Part shown: piece after piece, positions 18,392 through 26,816 of the stretch
Numbering within the stretch: the stretch's first letter is position 1
Layout of the letters: every line of letters starts with the position of its first letter
Source: Oscillospiraceae bacterium
GTDB taxonomy: Bacteria > Bacillota > Clostridia > UMGS1883 > UMGS1540
Direction: 5' to 3'
Length of the DNA stretch: 34,339 nucleotides
Assembly (NCBI GenBank): GCA_015068765.1
Contig: SVJY01000021.1
Coordinates: 1-34,339 of the forward strand
The notes under the pieces: generated by a model
Database searches by the model: none
Told to the model about the DNA's origin: nothing
What the model saw: only the letters and a program-made list of their open reading frames with translations
Program-made: the position numbers and the translations under genes

Positions 18392-19854
18392 TCTGTCACC
18401 CCCTCAATATAAAACGGCACCGCCGCCTCCCGAAGGCTTCTTGCCAGGCTTTCCTGGAAACGGGTCTCCAAAAGGGAATCCGTTACAGTAAGCACCGCTG
18501 TGTTTTGGTACGATACCAGTGTGCACTTTATATTCGTCTTGCTGGTTTCACCCAGCACAAAATCAAAAAACTGTACGTGGTCACCAAAATCCTCGTCCAC
18601 CTTACCCAGGTTGGATAACGTACCGGACAAAACCTTTTCCCCTAATACGCCGTAGATTTTTTTCAGAACGTAGCCCTTGAGCCCCAGCGGCATAATCCGC
18701 ACGAAGGGATTCGTTGCCATTTGGTTGGCACTGTAGAGCATCCGGGCAAGGGAATCCGGCTCCGTCTGCTCCCGAAGCTGGCGTTTTGCTTCCGCCAGCA
18801 TTTCCGCCCTATCCTGCACCTTGTAAGGTGTGGAAACCACAGCATACAGAGAGAAATTCCGCAGGGAACGGGTGGGGTAAAACCGCCGCATATTCACCGG
18901 CACCTGCACCTGAATGCTTTCCTCCGGACGGGCAAAATCCACCGTTTCCCGGACCGCCTTCGTGATACAGCTGGTGAGAAAGGCGGTAACGGTTGCTTCT
19001 TCTTTTTTCGAGGCAGCCAGAAGACCGTCGGTAGGCATAATAAAATGGAGAATCCGTGTTTCCCTCCGTTTCTTTTTTCCTGCACCGGGCTGAATCGCCA
19101 AGCGTTGCAGAAAGCCCGTGCCTTTTTTCTGTTTTTCTGCATAGGAAAATGCATTTTCCGTTTCTGCCGGATGGGGGCTTTCGTCTAAAGAAGGGAGTCC
19201 TTCCGCCACATGAATGCCTAAAAGCCGCAGGTATTCCCGTACCAAACACTTTAGAAAGGTCACAGCTCCCGTCCCGTCCGTCAGCACATGGAAAATTTCC
19301 AGTGCAATACGTTTTTTATGGTACAGCACCCGGAAACAGGGCGTCTGCCGTCCACCCAGAAAAATGCAGGAGCAGGGCGGCTCTTTTTCGGGACGGACGG
19401 GAAAGCGGCACCGGACGGCATCGAAATAATGCCAGAAAACACCGCGTTTCATCGCCGTGGAAAAAAGAGGAAACCGTTTGAGCACGGACAAGAGTGCCAC
19501 CTGCAAAACGGCAGGCTCCACCGTCTCCTTCATGTATGCCGACACCCGAAACATCGTCCCGTGGGTATGGGTCATGGAAAGGGGGTAGACCTTAGCGGCA
19601 CTGTCCAGCCGATACCATTCGCCGGGCGATGCCGGACGGTAGAACGTGCCCAGAATATCGTCACCGATGCGGGCTTCTATAGCGTCCGCATCCATGCCCT
19701 TTTCGGCATAAAAGGCCAAAAGACGCAGAAAATCCTCTTTCATCGCCTTCGTTTCTTTTTTAGGAAGCTGCACCCGGTAGAAAATCCGATGCAAAAATGC
19801 TTGTAATTTTGGTGCAGGCACCGAAGCACCTACACCCTTCTTTTTCTTACTCAT
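18388..19854 (-). CDS. Condensation/alcohol-acetyltransferase-like acyltransferase
   Basis: A 488-residue protein of the CoA-dependent acyltransferase (chloramphenicol acetyltransferase-like) fold. The key motif HVLTDG (189-194) fits the HxxxDG active site, with His as catalytic base. A typical second-half segment (QVQVPVNMRRFYPTRSLRN, about 318-336) and a late SNLGKVDE strand follow, as in condensation and alcohol acetyltransferase domains. It begins with a Lys-rich MSKKKKG and has no membrane segment. The ATG (19854) overlaps the upstream phosphoribosyltransferase stop (ATGA), and its own stop overlaps the next gene. Substrate unknown: it may esterify an alcohol or lipid, but no adenylation or carrier domain is nearby, so non-ribosomal peptide synthesis is unlikely. 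Confidence 0.75.
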   Translation of the reverse strand: MSKKKKGVGASVPAPKLQAFLHRIFYRVQLPKKETKAMKEDFLRLLAFYAEKGMDADAIEARIGDDILGTFYRPASPGEWYRLDSAAKVYPLSMTHTHGTMFRVSAYMKETVEPAVLQVALLSVLKRFPLFSTAMKRGVFWHYFDAVRCRFPVRPEKEPPCSCIFLGGRQTPCFRVLYHKKRIALEIFHVLTDGTGAVTFLKCLVREYLRLLGIHVAEGLPSLDESPHPAETENAFSYAEKQKKGTGFLQRLAIQPGAGKKKRRETRILHFIMPTDGLLAASKKEEATVTAFLTSCITKAVRETVDFARPEESIQVQVPVNMRRFYPTRSLRNFSLYAVVSTPYKVQDRAEMLAEAKRQLREQTEPDSLARMLYSANQMATNPFVRIMPLGLKGYVLKKIYGVLGEKVLSGTLSNLGKVDEDFGDHVQFFDFVLGETSKTNIKCTLVSYQNTAVLTVTDSLLETRFQESLARSLREAAVPFYIEGVTE

Positions 19855-20399
19855 ATAGGGTTCCCCGTGCCGTCGAAAAGCGGCAGTTTTTCAAGGAAAA
19901 TAATATCGTTTCTCTTTGTGGCATCACCTTCCGCAAGCACTGCCATTTCACCGACAATGTTTCCGCCGGCTTCCCGGACAAGCTTTTCCAAAACGGCAAG
20001 GGATGCCCCTGTGCTGATTACATCATCGACTAAAAGGACACGCTTTCCACCGAGCAGCTCCTTTTCTTTTTTACCAATGCAAAGGGTTTGTATCCCTTTT
20101 GTGGTAATTGACTGCACCTCGGCCTTCAGCACTTCCTCCATATAGAGCTTTTCCCCTTTCCTTGCCACCACATACGGCTTACCGCTCTGCCGTGCCATCT
20201 CAAAGCAAAGAGGAATCCCCTTGGATTCTGCGGTAATGAGCACGTCAAAATCCGGTGCTTTTTCTAATAGTGCCTTGGCACAAGAGAGCGTAAGCTCCAC
20301 ATCGCTGAACATGATAAACGCACCGATATATAGGTTTTCGCCTATGGGGCATAAGGGAAGCTCCCTGTCGAGGCCCGCAATTTTCATAGAATACTTCAT
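19851..20399 (-). CDS. Phosphoribosyltransferase family protein (adenine/xanthine PRTase-like)
   Basis: A 182-residue type I phosphoribosyltransferase. The PRPP-binding motif VLLVDDVISTGAS (121-133) is complete. Upstream segments (DFDVLITAESKGIPL, KPYVVARKG) resemble adenine/xanthine PRTases, where the E-S-K-G loop binds pyrophosphate. It probably makes a nucleotide from a purine base and PRPP, but the C-terminal hood is short and the specificity is open. The ATG at 20399 starts only 6 bases after the pheT stop and has no clear ribosome site, so it is probably translated by coupling. An in-frame ATG at 20387 is an alternative start. Its link to pheST transcription would put it under T-box control. 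Confidence 0.82.
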   Translation of the reverse strand: MKYSMKIAGLDRELPLCPIGENLYIGAFIMFSDVELTLSCAKALLEKAPDFDVLITAESKGIPLCFEMARQSGKPYVVARKGEKLYMEEVLKAEVQSITTKGIQTLCIGKKEKELLGGKRVLLVDDVISTGASLAVLEKLVREAGGNIVGEMAVLAEGDATKRNDIIFLEKLPLFDGTGNPI

Positions 20400-20405
20400 A
20401 CTGAA

Positions 20406-22802
20406 TCAGCGTAAGGTTACGCCAAGCTCCTTTTCAAGGTTTTTAAGAATTTTATCCGTCATACGCGTCACTTCTTCGTCCTTCAGCATCTGGTCACCGG
20501 CACGGAAGGTAACGGTATATGCCATGCTCTTTTTCCCTTCGCCTATCTGCTTACCCCGGAATATATCGAACAGCCGGATGCCGGTAATGTTCTTACCGCT
20601 TCTTTGGATTACGTCCTCGATTTCGCCGCTTGTTTTGTCCTCGTCACAGACAAAGGCAAAGTCACGCACAACGTCCGGATACTTGGGTAAGGGTGCATAT
20701 TTCATTGTGGTTTTAAAATGCTTTGCAAGGCGTTCATAATTGATTTCCGCCACAAAGGCGTCCTTTGCAAGGGAGATTTCCTCACACACTTCATAGGAAA
20801 GCTTTCCGATAAAGCCTATCACGTCCTCCTCACAGAGAATTTCCGCCGTAATGCCGGGGTGCAGGAAGCTTCTTTCTGCCTTTCTGTAGCGGAAGGTGAG
20901 ATCGAAATCGTCTGCCAAACCTTCCACAATACCCTTGACCTTAAAGAAATCCTCGTCGTCACCGTATGCACCAATGACAATGGTTTTATTCTCCTCCGGC
21001 AGCTTTGTCAGCGGAAAAGCGTCGGCAACATACACATTGGCAAGCTCGAAGAATCTGCCGGCACTGTTTCCGTTTTTAAAGTTTCTGACCATAGTGCCAA
21101 TGATATTGGGAACAAGTGTCGTGCACATGAGGGAATAGTTCTCGCTGATGGGATTGTCAATGCGGATTGCCTGTCTGAGCGGACTATCTGCCGGCAGATG
21201 CAGCATATCCAGCTCCTTCGCGGAATAGAAGCTGAAGGTAACCGTTTCAAAAGCTCCCTGCTTTGTCAGTGCCGTTTTCGCTTTCATTTCCATTTTCTGG
21301 GCTTCGGTGAGACCGCCGTTTGTAACCGTGGCAAAGGACAGCATCCGGGGTGTGATATGAGAATAGCCGTACAGCCGAATGACTTCTTCTGCCAAATCCT
21401 CGTAGCCAAACACATCTTCCCGGTAAAGGGGTGCTGTCACGGTAAGGCTTTCGCCGTCCACCTGCACGTCAAACTCCAGACTACGCAGGATTTCTGTGAT
21501 TGTGTCGCTTGGAACGGTGATGCCCAGCACCTTATTGATTTTCCCGAAGGTGGTCGCAATCACGGTGGGCTTCATTTCATTTGCCGCAACCTCGTAGCCG
21601 GTTTCCGAAACCGTTCCGCACCCTAACGCTTCAATGAGATGCAGTGCACGCTTCATGGCACACCGGGTTGTGTATTCGTCCACGCCCTTACAGAATTTCG
21701 CACTGGAATCCGAGGTCTGTCCCAGGCTTCGGGACGTTTTCCGTACGCTGTCTCTGGCAAATTTTGCAGACTCAAACACCACGTCTTTTGTAGTTTCCTT
21801 AATTTCACTATTCAGACCGCCCATGATACCGGCAAGTGCCACCGGTCTTGTCGCATCACAAATAACCAGGTTATTTTCATTGAGCGTAAATTCCTTTTCG
21901 TCTAAGGTAGTTATCTTTTCGCCGTTATGGGCACGCCGGACATCAATGGTCTTGCCGCCCAAATCGGAAAGGTCAAAGGCGTGCATGGGCTGGCCCAGCT
22001 CCATGAGCACAAAGTTTGTAATATCGACGATGTTGCTGATGGCGTTGATATCCACAAGTGCCAAGCGTTTCCGCATCCAAAGGGGTGCTTTTTCCACTTT
22101 CACGTCCTTTACATAGTGGGCAATATACCGGGGACATAGGTCCGGTGCCTGCACCTTCACGGTAATCTCGCCGTCATTTGCCTCTTTGTGTGCCGTATAA
22201 CACATTGCCGGCATTTTTACAGGCTTTTTCAAAATTGCCGCAATTTCCCGTGCCAGTCCCAGTATGGACTGACAGTCGGGCCGATTTGCGGTGATGGAAA
22301 TATCAAATACATAGTCATCCAGACCCACGATTTTTCGGATATCTTCGCCGATGGGTGCATCCTCTGCGAGAATCAGAATCCCGTAGACTTCTGCACCTTC
22401 GTACCAGTTATCGTTAATGCCCAGCTCTTCACCGGAGCAGAGCATACCGAAGGATTCTACGCCCCGCAGCTTTCCTTTTTTGATTTTCACGCCGCCCGCC
22501 AGCGTAGAGCCGTCCAGAGCCACCGGGACCTTCGCCCCCACAAACACATTGTCGGCACCTGTTACAATCTGAATATCTCTTCCCCATTCTTCGCCGCAGT
22601 CCAGCTTGCAGATTTGCAGGTGGTCGGAATCCTGATGCTTTTCGATATGGGTAATCTGTCCGACGACACATTTTGTTATTTCTTTGCCGAGATAAATGAG
22701 TTCCTCGACCTCAAAACCGCTTGAGAATAATTTTTCCTGTAACTCCTCCACAGGTATGTCAATGTCTACGTAATCGCAAAGCCAGCTTAGTGGTGCTTTC
22801 AT
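20406..22802 (-). CDS. pheT: Phenylalanyl-tRNA synthetase beta subunit
   Basis: PheT is the large subunit of the (alpha-beta)2 enzyme that charges tRNA-Phe. The 798-residue length is normal. In order are an N-terminal segment (MKAPLSWLCDYVDIDIP), the tRNA-binding EMAP/OB domain (about 40-155, with QITHIEKHQDSDHLQIC), the B3/B4 editing domain (about 205-390), B5, the catalytic-like core, and a C-terminal ferredoxin-like anticodon-binding domain (about 705-798: KYPDVVRDFAFV ... GEGKKSMAYTVTFR). ATG 22802 has AAGGAA and starts 14 bases after pheS. No interruption is visible. Downstream genes continue on the same strand with no terminator. Confidence 0.98.
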   Translation of the reverse strand: MKAPLSWLCDYVDIDIPVEELQEKLFSSGFEVEELIYLGKEITKCVVGQITHIEKHQDSDHLQICKLDCGEEWGRDIQIVTGADNVFVGAKVPVALDGSTLAGGVKIKKGKLRGVESFGMLCSGEELGINDNWYEGAEVYGILILAEDAPIGEDIRKIVGLDDYVFDISITANRPDCQSILGLAREIAAILKKPVKMPAMCYTAHKEANDGEITVKVQAPDLCPRYIAHYVKDVKVEKAPLWMRKRLALVDINAISNIVDITNFVLMELGQPMHAFDLSDLGGKTIDVRRAHNGEKITTLDEKEFTLNENNLVICDATRPVALAGIMGGLNSEIKETTKDVVFESAKFARDSVRKTSRSLGQTSDSSAKFCKGVDEYTTRCAMKRALHLIEALGCGTVSETGYEVAANEMKPTVIATTFGKINKVLGITVPSDTITEILRSLEFDVQVDGESLTVTAPLYREDVFGYEDLAEEVIRLYGYSHITPRMLSFATVTNGGLTEAQKMEMKAKTALTKQGAFETVTFSFYSAKELDMLHLPADSPLRQAIRIDNPISENYSLMCTTLVPNIIGTMVRNFKNGNSAGRFFELANVYVADAFPLTKLPEENKTIVIGAYGDDEDFFKVKGIVEGLADDFDLTFRYRKAERSFLHPGITAEILCEEDVIGFIGKLSYEVCEEISLAKDAFVAEINYERLAKHFKTTMKYAPLPKYPDVVRDFAFVCDEDKTSGEIEDVIQRSGKNITGIRLFDIFRGKQIGEGKKSMAYTVTFRAGDQMLKDEEVTRMTDKILKNLEKELGVTLR

Positions 22803-22816
22803 CTTTCCTTACCCCC

Positions 22817-23848
22817 TTATCTCTGCCGCTCTTTAAACTGCCGCAGTGTTCTGATATCATTGTCAAATAAAATATGAATGTTATTGATGCCGTATTTCAG
22901 CATGGCAATTCTGTCAATGCCGATACCGAAGGCAAGCCCGGAATATTCCTCCGGGTCAATGCCGCAGTTCTCCAGTACGACACGGTTGACAATACCGCCG
23001 CCTAAAACTTCAATCCAGCCTGTACCCTTGCAAAGCTTACAACCGCTTCCGCCACATTCACAGCAGGTAACGTCCACCTCCACACTGGGTTCGGTGAAGG
23101 GGAAGAACGAAGGACGCAGTCTCGTTTTTGTATCACTGGAAAAAATCTTTTTTGCTAATAAATCCAGCATCCCGTAAAGGTCACAGACCGAAATATTCTT
23201 ATCCACCACAAGCCCTTCCATCTGGTGGAACATGGGCGAATGGGTGGCATCGTAGTCCGAGCGGAATACTCTGCCGGGGCTGAGCACCTTAATAGGCGGC
23301 TTTTTTGCCTCCATGGTACGAATCTGACCCGGTGAGGTCTGGGTTCTGAGCAGGATTCTCTCGGTAATATAGAAGGTATCCTGCTCCGCACGTGCCGGAT
23401 GGTCCTCCGGTACATTCAGTGCCGTAAAGTTATAATAGTCCGTTTCGATTTCCGGGCCTTCAAACACATCAAAGCCCATACCCTGAAAAATGGAAATGAT
23501 TTCATTTTTCGTCAGAGTCACCGGATGAAGTGTGCCGGTTTCGTTCTTCACTGCCGGCATGGTGATGTCCACCGCTTCGCTGACGTTTTTCGCCGCAAGT
23601 TCTGCTTTTTTCAGTGCATCATCCACCTCGTCAAATTTTGCCTCTGCCCATTCCTTAAATTCGTTCACGATTTTGCCGAACGCGGGTCTTTCCTCCTTGG
23701 GAATATTTTTCATTTCCTTCATGAGCCCCGGAATTTCGCCGGCACGGCTTAAGAATCTCTCCCGAAGCTTTGCAAAACCCTCTCTTCCGAGGTCTGTGGT
23801 AAGCTCCCGGGAAATCATACTGCGCATTTCCTCAATTTTCTCTCTCAT
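22817..23848 (-). CDS. pheS: Phenylalanyl-tRNA synthetase alpha subunit
   Basis: PheS is the catalytic subunit. The 343 residues are usual. An N-terminal coiled coil (about 1-85) is followed by the class II core: GPEIETDYYNFTALN (about 135-149), motif 2 region HSPMFHQMEGLVVD, and motif 3 GLAFGIGIDRIAMLKYGI near the end. A CxxC-type cysteine cluster (CCECGGSGCKLCKGTGW, about 260-276) sits before IEVLGGG, as seen in several Clostridia and Thermus-type enzymes, probably binding zinc. ATG 23848 has AGGAGG 7 bases upstream, just after the T-box terminator, so initiation depends on read-through by uncharged tRNA-Phe. Confidence 0.98.
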   Translation of the reverse strand: MREKIEEMRSMISRELTTDLGREGFAKLRERFLSRAGEIPGLMKEMKNIPKEERPAFGKIVNEFKEWAEAKFDEVDDALKKAELAAKNVSEAVDITMPAVKNETGTLHPVTLTKNEIISIFQGMGFDVFEGPEIETDYYNFTALNVPEDHPARAEQDTFYITERILLRTQTSPGQIRTMEAKKPPIKVLSPGRVFRSDYDATHSPMFHQMEGLVVDKNISVCDLYGMLDLLAKKIFSSDTKTRLRPSFFPFTEPSVEVDVTCCECGGSGCKLCKGTGWIEVLGGGIVNRVVLENCGIDPEEYSGLAFGIGIDRIAMLKYGINNIHILFDNDIRTLRQFKERQR

Positions 23849-23861
23849 GCTAACCTCCTAA

Positions 23862-24378
23862 AAAATAAAGCCGCCCCTATCCAAAAAGATAGGGACGACA
23901 AAATATCGCGGTACCACCCTACTTCCCGTTTGCACGGGCACTCTTTAAAACGTAACGTGTTTTCGCCGGCACTTCCTACTCCCGGTTCAGAAGCACAGCT
24001 CCCGGGTGAACTTCAGCTGATTTCCCCTTAAAACGCTTCCAGCCTAAGCTGGATGCCGGTAAGGAAGAATTGCCTTAAAACAGGAAATTTCAGCGCCTAA
24101 TTGCGTTAAAAACACTTGAAATCCGCCAGGATATCTTCGTGTTTTTGCCTTATTATCCATTCGAAATTTCTGTTTCTAAGGTGCTACGCAGTTTTGAAAA
24201 TCAGATTTCAGCTTAGACAAAGAAATAAAATTTTCGGAATACTTCCGTATTTCGGAAATTTTTGATGCAGTATAAGGTGAAATCTGACTTCAAAACCGAA
24301 TCTTCCTTATCGGCTTCCAGCTTATGGCGTTTCTCTCTCGGAAAGGTACCTTCTGCCTACTCTCCCATTCATTGCTTT
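23862..24378 (-). promoter_or_regulatory. T-box leader controlling pheST (tRNA-Phe sensing), enlarged
   Basis: The leader contains the T-box sequence GGGTGGTACCGCG (23919-23907), which base-pairs with the uncharged tRNA acceptor end in the antiterminator. A terminator hairpin follows (CCCTATC/GATAGGG, about 23898-23874) with a T-rich tail. Stem I shows AGTA (24361-24358), the AG-rich bulge GAGAGAG (24339-24333) and an AAACGC/GCGTTT apical stem (24332-24327 with 24036-24031). The specifier triplet reads TTC (24010-24008), a phenylalanine codon, matching pheS. The leader is about 510 nt, roughly twice normal, because 24045-24324 is an inserted palindromic element. Transcription reads into pheS at 23848. 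Confidence 0.93.
24045..24324. mobile_element. MITE-like palindromic insertion in the T-box Stem I loop
   Basis: The element has 24-base terminal inverted repeats with two mismatches (24045-24068 and 24301-24324; outer edge TAAGCTGGA), each including a terminal TA. If the TA is a target duplication, the core is 24047-24322 (276 bp). Inside are two nested hairpin systems. Arm 1 is 24079-24091 with 24163-24174, enclosing a long hairpin 24108-24146 with GCCA loop. Arm 2 is 24191-24210 with 24278-24296, enclosing 24228-24242 with 24247-24261. Together they fold as a three-way junction. There is no coding potential. Taking out the element and one TA leaves a 12-base loop on the apical stem, which argues for insertion. 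An RNA-only expansion is possible. Confidence 0.65.
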
Positions 24379-24384
24379 TACTGT

Positions 24385-24413
24385 ATTATACCATAAAACA
24401 CTTGTCTTGGCAA
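24385..24413 (-). promoter_or_regulatory. Promoter of the pheST T-box transcript
   Basis: Minus strand: TTGCCA (24413-24408), a 17-base spacer and TATAAT (24390-24385), with extended TGG. Start predicted near 24378. It begins directly after the recA stop codon (24421-24419); the short CTTG/CAAG hairpin there is too weak to be sure of a recA terminator. Confidence 0.82.
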
Positions 24414-24418
24414 GGTTT

Positions 24419-25438
24419 TTATTCTGTCTCCTTCGTCTCCTGCACCGCAGTCGTCTCGTCGATCACCTTATCCCGCACCTTCCGGTCCAGCGTTTCCATG
24501 ACCTCCGGGTTATCCTCCAGGAACTTTTTGGCATTTTCACGTCCCTGTCCGATACGCTGTCCCTCATACGAATACCACGCACCGCTTTTTTCCACGAACC
24601 CGTATTCCACCGCCAGGTCCAGAATGTTGCCGGATTTTGAGATACCCTTACCGTACATAATATCGCATTCCGCCTCCCTAAAGGGCGGTGCTACCTTGTT
24701 TTTCACAATCTTGATGCGGGTACGGTTACCCACAATGTTGCCGTCCACCTTAATGCCCTCCACTCTGCGGACATCCAGACGGACGGAAGCGTAAAACTTC
24801 AGTGCCCGACCGCCGGTAGTCACTTCCGGGCTTCCATAGATTACGCCCACCTTCTCACGGAGCTGGTTAATGAAAATCGCCGTGGTGTTGGATTTATTCA
24901 CAACGCCTGCCAGCTTGCGGAGAGCCTGGCTCATCAGCCTTGCCTGAAGACCCACGTGGGAATCACCCATTTCGCCGTCAATTTCCGCCTTCGGCACCAG
25001 TGCCGCCACCGAGTCCACAACAAGAACGTCCAGTGCACCGCTTCGCACCAGTGCTTCTGCGATTTCCAGTGCCTGCTCACCCGTATCGGGCTGGGCAACA
25101 ATCAGCTCGTCCACATCCACACCTAAGTTTTTTGCATACTGGGGATCGAGGGCGTGCTCCGCATCCACAAATGCCACCTCGCCGCCACGCTTTTGTGCTT
25201 CGGCGATAATGTGCAGTGCCACCGTCGTTTTACCGGAGGATTCCGGTCCATATATTTCCACAATTCTGCCACGGGGCACACCGCCGATGCCGAGGGCAAG
25301 GTCCAGTGCCAGACTGCCCGTGGGGATTGCCTCGATATTCAAATGTGTATTCTCGCCCATTTTCATGACGGCACCCTTGCCGAATTGCTTTTCGATCTGG
25401 CTCATTGCCGCCTCAAGGGCTTTTTTCTTTTCAGACAT
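24419..25438 (-). CDS. recA: Recombinase RecA
   Basis: RecA drives homologous pairing and strand exchange and triggers LexA self-cleavage in the SOS response. The 339-residue protein shows Walker [10 protein letters not shown] (about 66-74), Walker [12 protein letters not shown] (about 137-147), loop L1 [12 protein letters not shown], the Q-motif [21 protein letters not shown], and the acidic tail [13 protein letters not shown] chose ATG 25438 (AAGGAG 9 bases upstream); a TTG at 25447 would add three residues and lies too close to that site. Its promoter (TTGACA/TATAAT) is at 25493-25464. I see no clear Firmicutes SOS box (CGAAC-N4-GTTCG type) in the upstream bases, so LexA control is not supported by eye. 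Confidence 0.98.
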   Translation of the reverse strand: MSEKKKALEAAMSQIEKQFGKGAVMKMGENTHLNIEAIPTGSLALDLALGIGGVPRGRIVEIYGPESSGKTTVALHIIAEAQKRGGEVAFVDAEHALDPQYAKNLGVDVDELIVAQPDTGEQALEIAEALVRSGALDVLVVDSVAALVPKAEIDGEMGDSHVGLQARLMSQALRKLAGVVNKSNTTAIFINQLREKVGVIYGSPEVTTGGRALKFYASVRLDVRRVEGIKVDGNIVGNRTRIKIVKNKVAPPFREAECDIMYGKGISKSGNILDLAVEYGFVEKSGAWYSYEGQRIGQGRENAKKFLEDNPEVMETLDRKVRDKVIDETTAVQETKETE

Positions 25439-25463
25439 AGTAAACAACTCCTTATTCTTCTTT

Positions 25464-25493
25464 ATTATACATTACATTTTCGTCCCCTGTCAA
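25464..25493 (-). promoter_or_regulatory. SigmaA-type promoter for recA
   Basis: Minus strand: perfect TTGACA (25493-25488) and perfect TATAAT (25469-25464) with 18 bases between. The ribosome site AAGGAG (25453-25448) follows closely, so the leader is very short (about 20 bases). Confidence 0.8.
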
Positions 25494-25543
25494 GTGCCGG
25501 AATAAGAATTTTTCTACTATTTTCTATTTTTTTTAAAATCCAC

Positions 25544-25572
25544 TTGATTTTAGGGGATTTTTGGTGTAAAAT
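25544..25572 (+). promoter_or_regulatory. Probable promoter for the pgk-tpiA-gpmI unit
   Basis: TTGATT (25544-25549), a 17-base spacer and TAAAAT (25567-25572) lie in an AT-rich divergent region shared with recA. The pgk start is about 30 bases downstream. Confidence 0.65.
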
Positions 25573-25602
25573 AATAGAAAATATTTGTAGGAGTGAAATA
25601 CC

Positions 25603-26799
25603 ATGAACAAGAAAAACATTGAGGCCGTTAATGTCAGCGGTAAAAAAGTTCTTGTCCGCTGTGACTTTAATGTCCCGCTGGACGCCGATAAGAACATTAC
25701 AGACGAAACCCGTATTCTGGGTGCTCTGCCCACCATTTCCTATCTGGTGAAAAATGGCGCAAAGGTCATCCTGTGCTCTCATCTGGGCCGCCCGAAGGGC
25801 GAAGTCAATCCCAAGTACAGCCTCGCTCCCGTTGCCAAGCGTCTTTCCGAGCATCTGGGCAAGGAAGTGAAAATGGCAGAGGATGTAATCGGTGACAGTG
25901 CAAAGGCACTGGTAGCCGCAATGGCAGACGGTGACGTTGTGCTTTTAGAAAACGTCCGCTACCACAAGGAAGAAGAAAAGAACGACCCGGAATTTTCTAA
26001 GGCACTTGCTTCCCTCGCAGAAATTTATGTAAACGATGCATTCGGCACTGCACACCGTGCCCATGCTTCCACAGCCGGCGTTGCCGACTATCTCCCCGCT
26101 GTTTGCGGTTACCTCATTCAGAAAGAACTGGATGTTATGGGCAAGGCACTGTCCGACCCCGAGCGTCCCTTCGTTGCCATCTTGGGCGGTGCAAAGGTTT
26201 CCGATAAGATTGCGGTTATTGAAAACCTCATCGGTAAGGTTGACAAGCTGATTATCGGCGGCGGTATGGCCTATACCTTCCTCAAAGCAAAGGGCTACGA
26301 AATCGGTAAATCCCTGTTTGATGCAGAAAAGCTGGAGCTTGCAAAGGGTCTTCTGGAAAAGGCAGAGGCCGCAGGCGTAGAGCTGCTTCTGCCGGTGGAT
26401 ACCGTAGTCGCCCCTGCATTCCCGGATCCCATTGATGCAGAAATCGCTGTTTCCGAAACACCTTCCAATTTAATCCCCGCAGACCAGATGGGTCTGGATA
26501 TCGGTTCCAAGACACAGGCTCTCTTTGCCGATGCTGTCAAGAACGCAAAAACAGTTGTATGGAACGGCCCCATGGGCGTATTTGAAAACCCGATCCTTGC
26601 AAAGGGTACCATTTCCGTTGCCAAGGCACTGGCAGAAACCGATGCCGTAACCATTATCGGCGGTGGCGACAGTGCGGCGGCTGTAGAACAGCTTGGCTTT
26701 GCAGATAAAATGACACACATTTCCACAGGTGGCGGTGCTTCTCTGGAATTCCTGGAAGGCAAAATCCTGCCGGGCATCGCTTGCCTTGAAGACAAATAA
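25603..26799 (+). CDS. pgk: Phosphoglycerate kinase
   Basis: Pgk makes ATP from 1,3-bisphosphoglycerate in lower glycolysis. The 398-residue length is standard. Visible motifs are [12 protein letters not shown] (about 17-28), CSHLGRPKG (about 59-67, substrate-binding arginine), the hinge/linker [11 protein letters not shown] (about 197-207), NGPMGVFE and the nucleotide-binding [11 protein letters not shown] near the C-terminus. GTAGGAG precedes ATG 25603. Codon use is cleaner than in surrounding genes, as expected for a highly expressed enzyme. It starts the unit pgk-tpiA-gpmI; gap is not in the window. Confidence 0.98.
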   Translation: MNKKNIEAVNVSGKKVLVRCDFNVPLDADKNITDETRILGALPTISYLVKNGAKVILCSHLGRPKGEVNPKYSLAPVAKRLSEHLGKEVKMAEDVIGDSAKALVAAMADGDVVLLENVRYHKEEEKNDPEFSKALASLAEIYVNDAFGTAHRAHASTAGVADYLPAVCGYLIQKELDVMGKALSDPERPFVAILGGAKVSDKIAVIENLIGKVDKLIIGGGMAYTFLKAKGYEIGKSLFDAEKLELAKGLLEKAEAAGVELLLPVDTVVAPAFPDPIDAEIAVSETPSNLIPADQMGLDIGSKTQALFADAVKNAKTVVWNGPMGVFENPILAKGTISVAKALAETDAVTIIGGGDSAAAVEQLGFADKMTHISTGGGASLEFLEGKILPGIACLEDK

Positions 26800-26816
26800 G
26801 AAAGGAACTGAAAAAA

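Noticed and set aside
20718-21626. Plus-strand open frame of about 300 codons inside pheT
   Set aside because: It has no family signature and antisense pheT codon patterns explain it.
25439-25600. A possible SOS box upstream of recA
   Set aside because: Only a weak partial match near 25475-25485 (CGAAAATGTAA on the minus strand), lacking the second GTTCG half.
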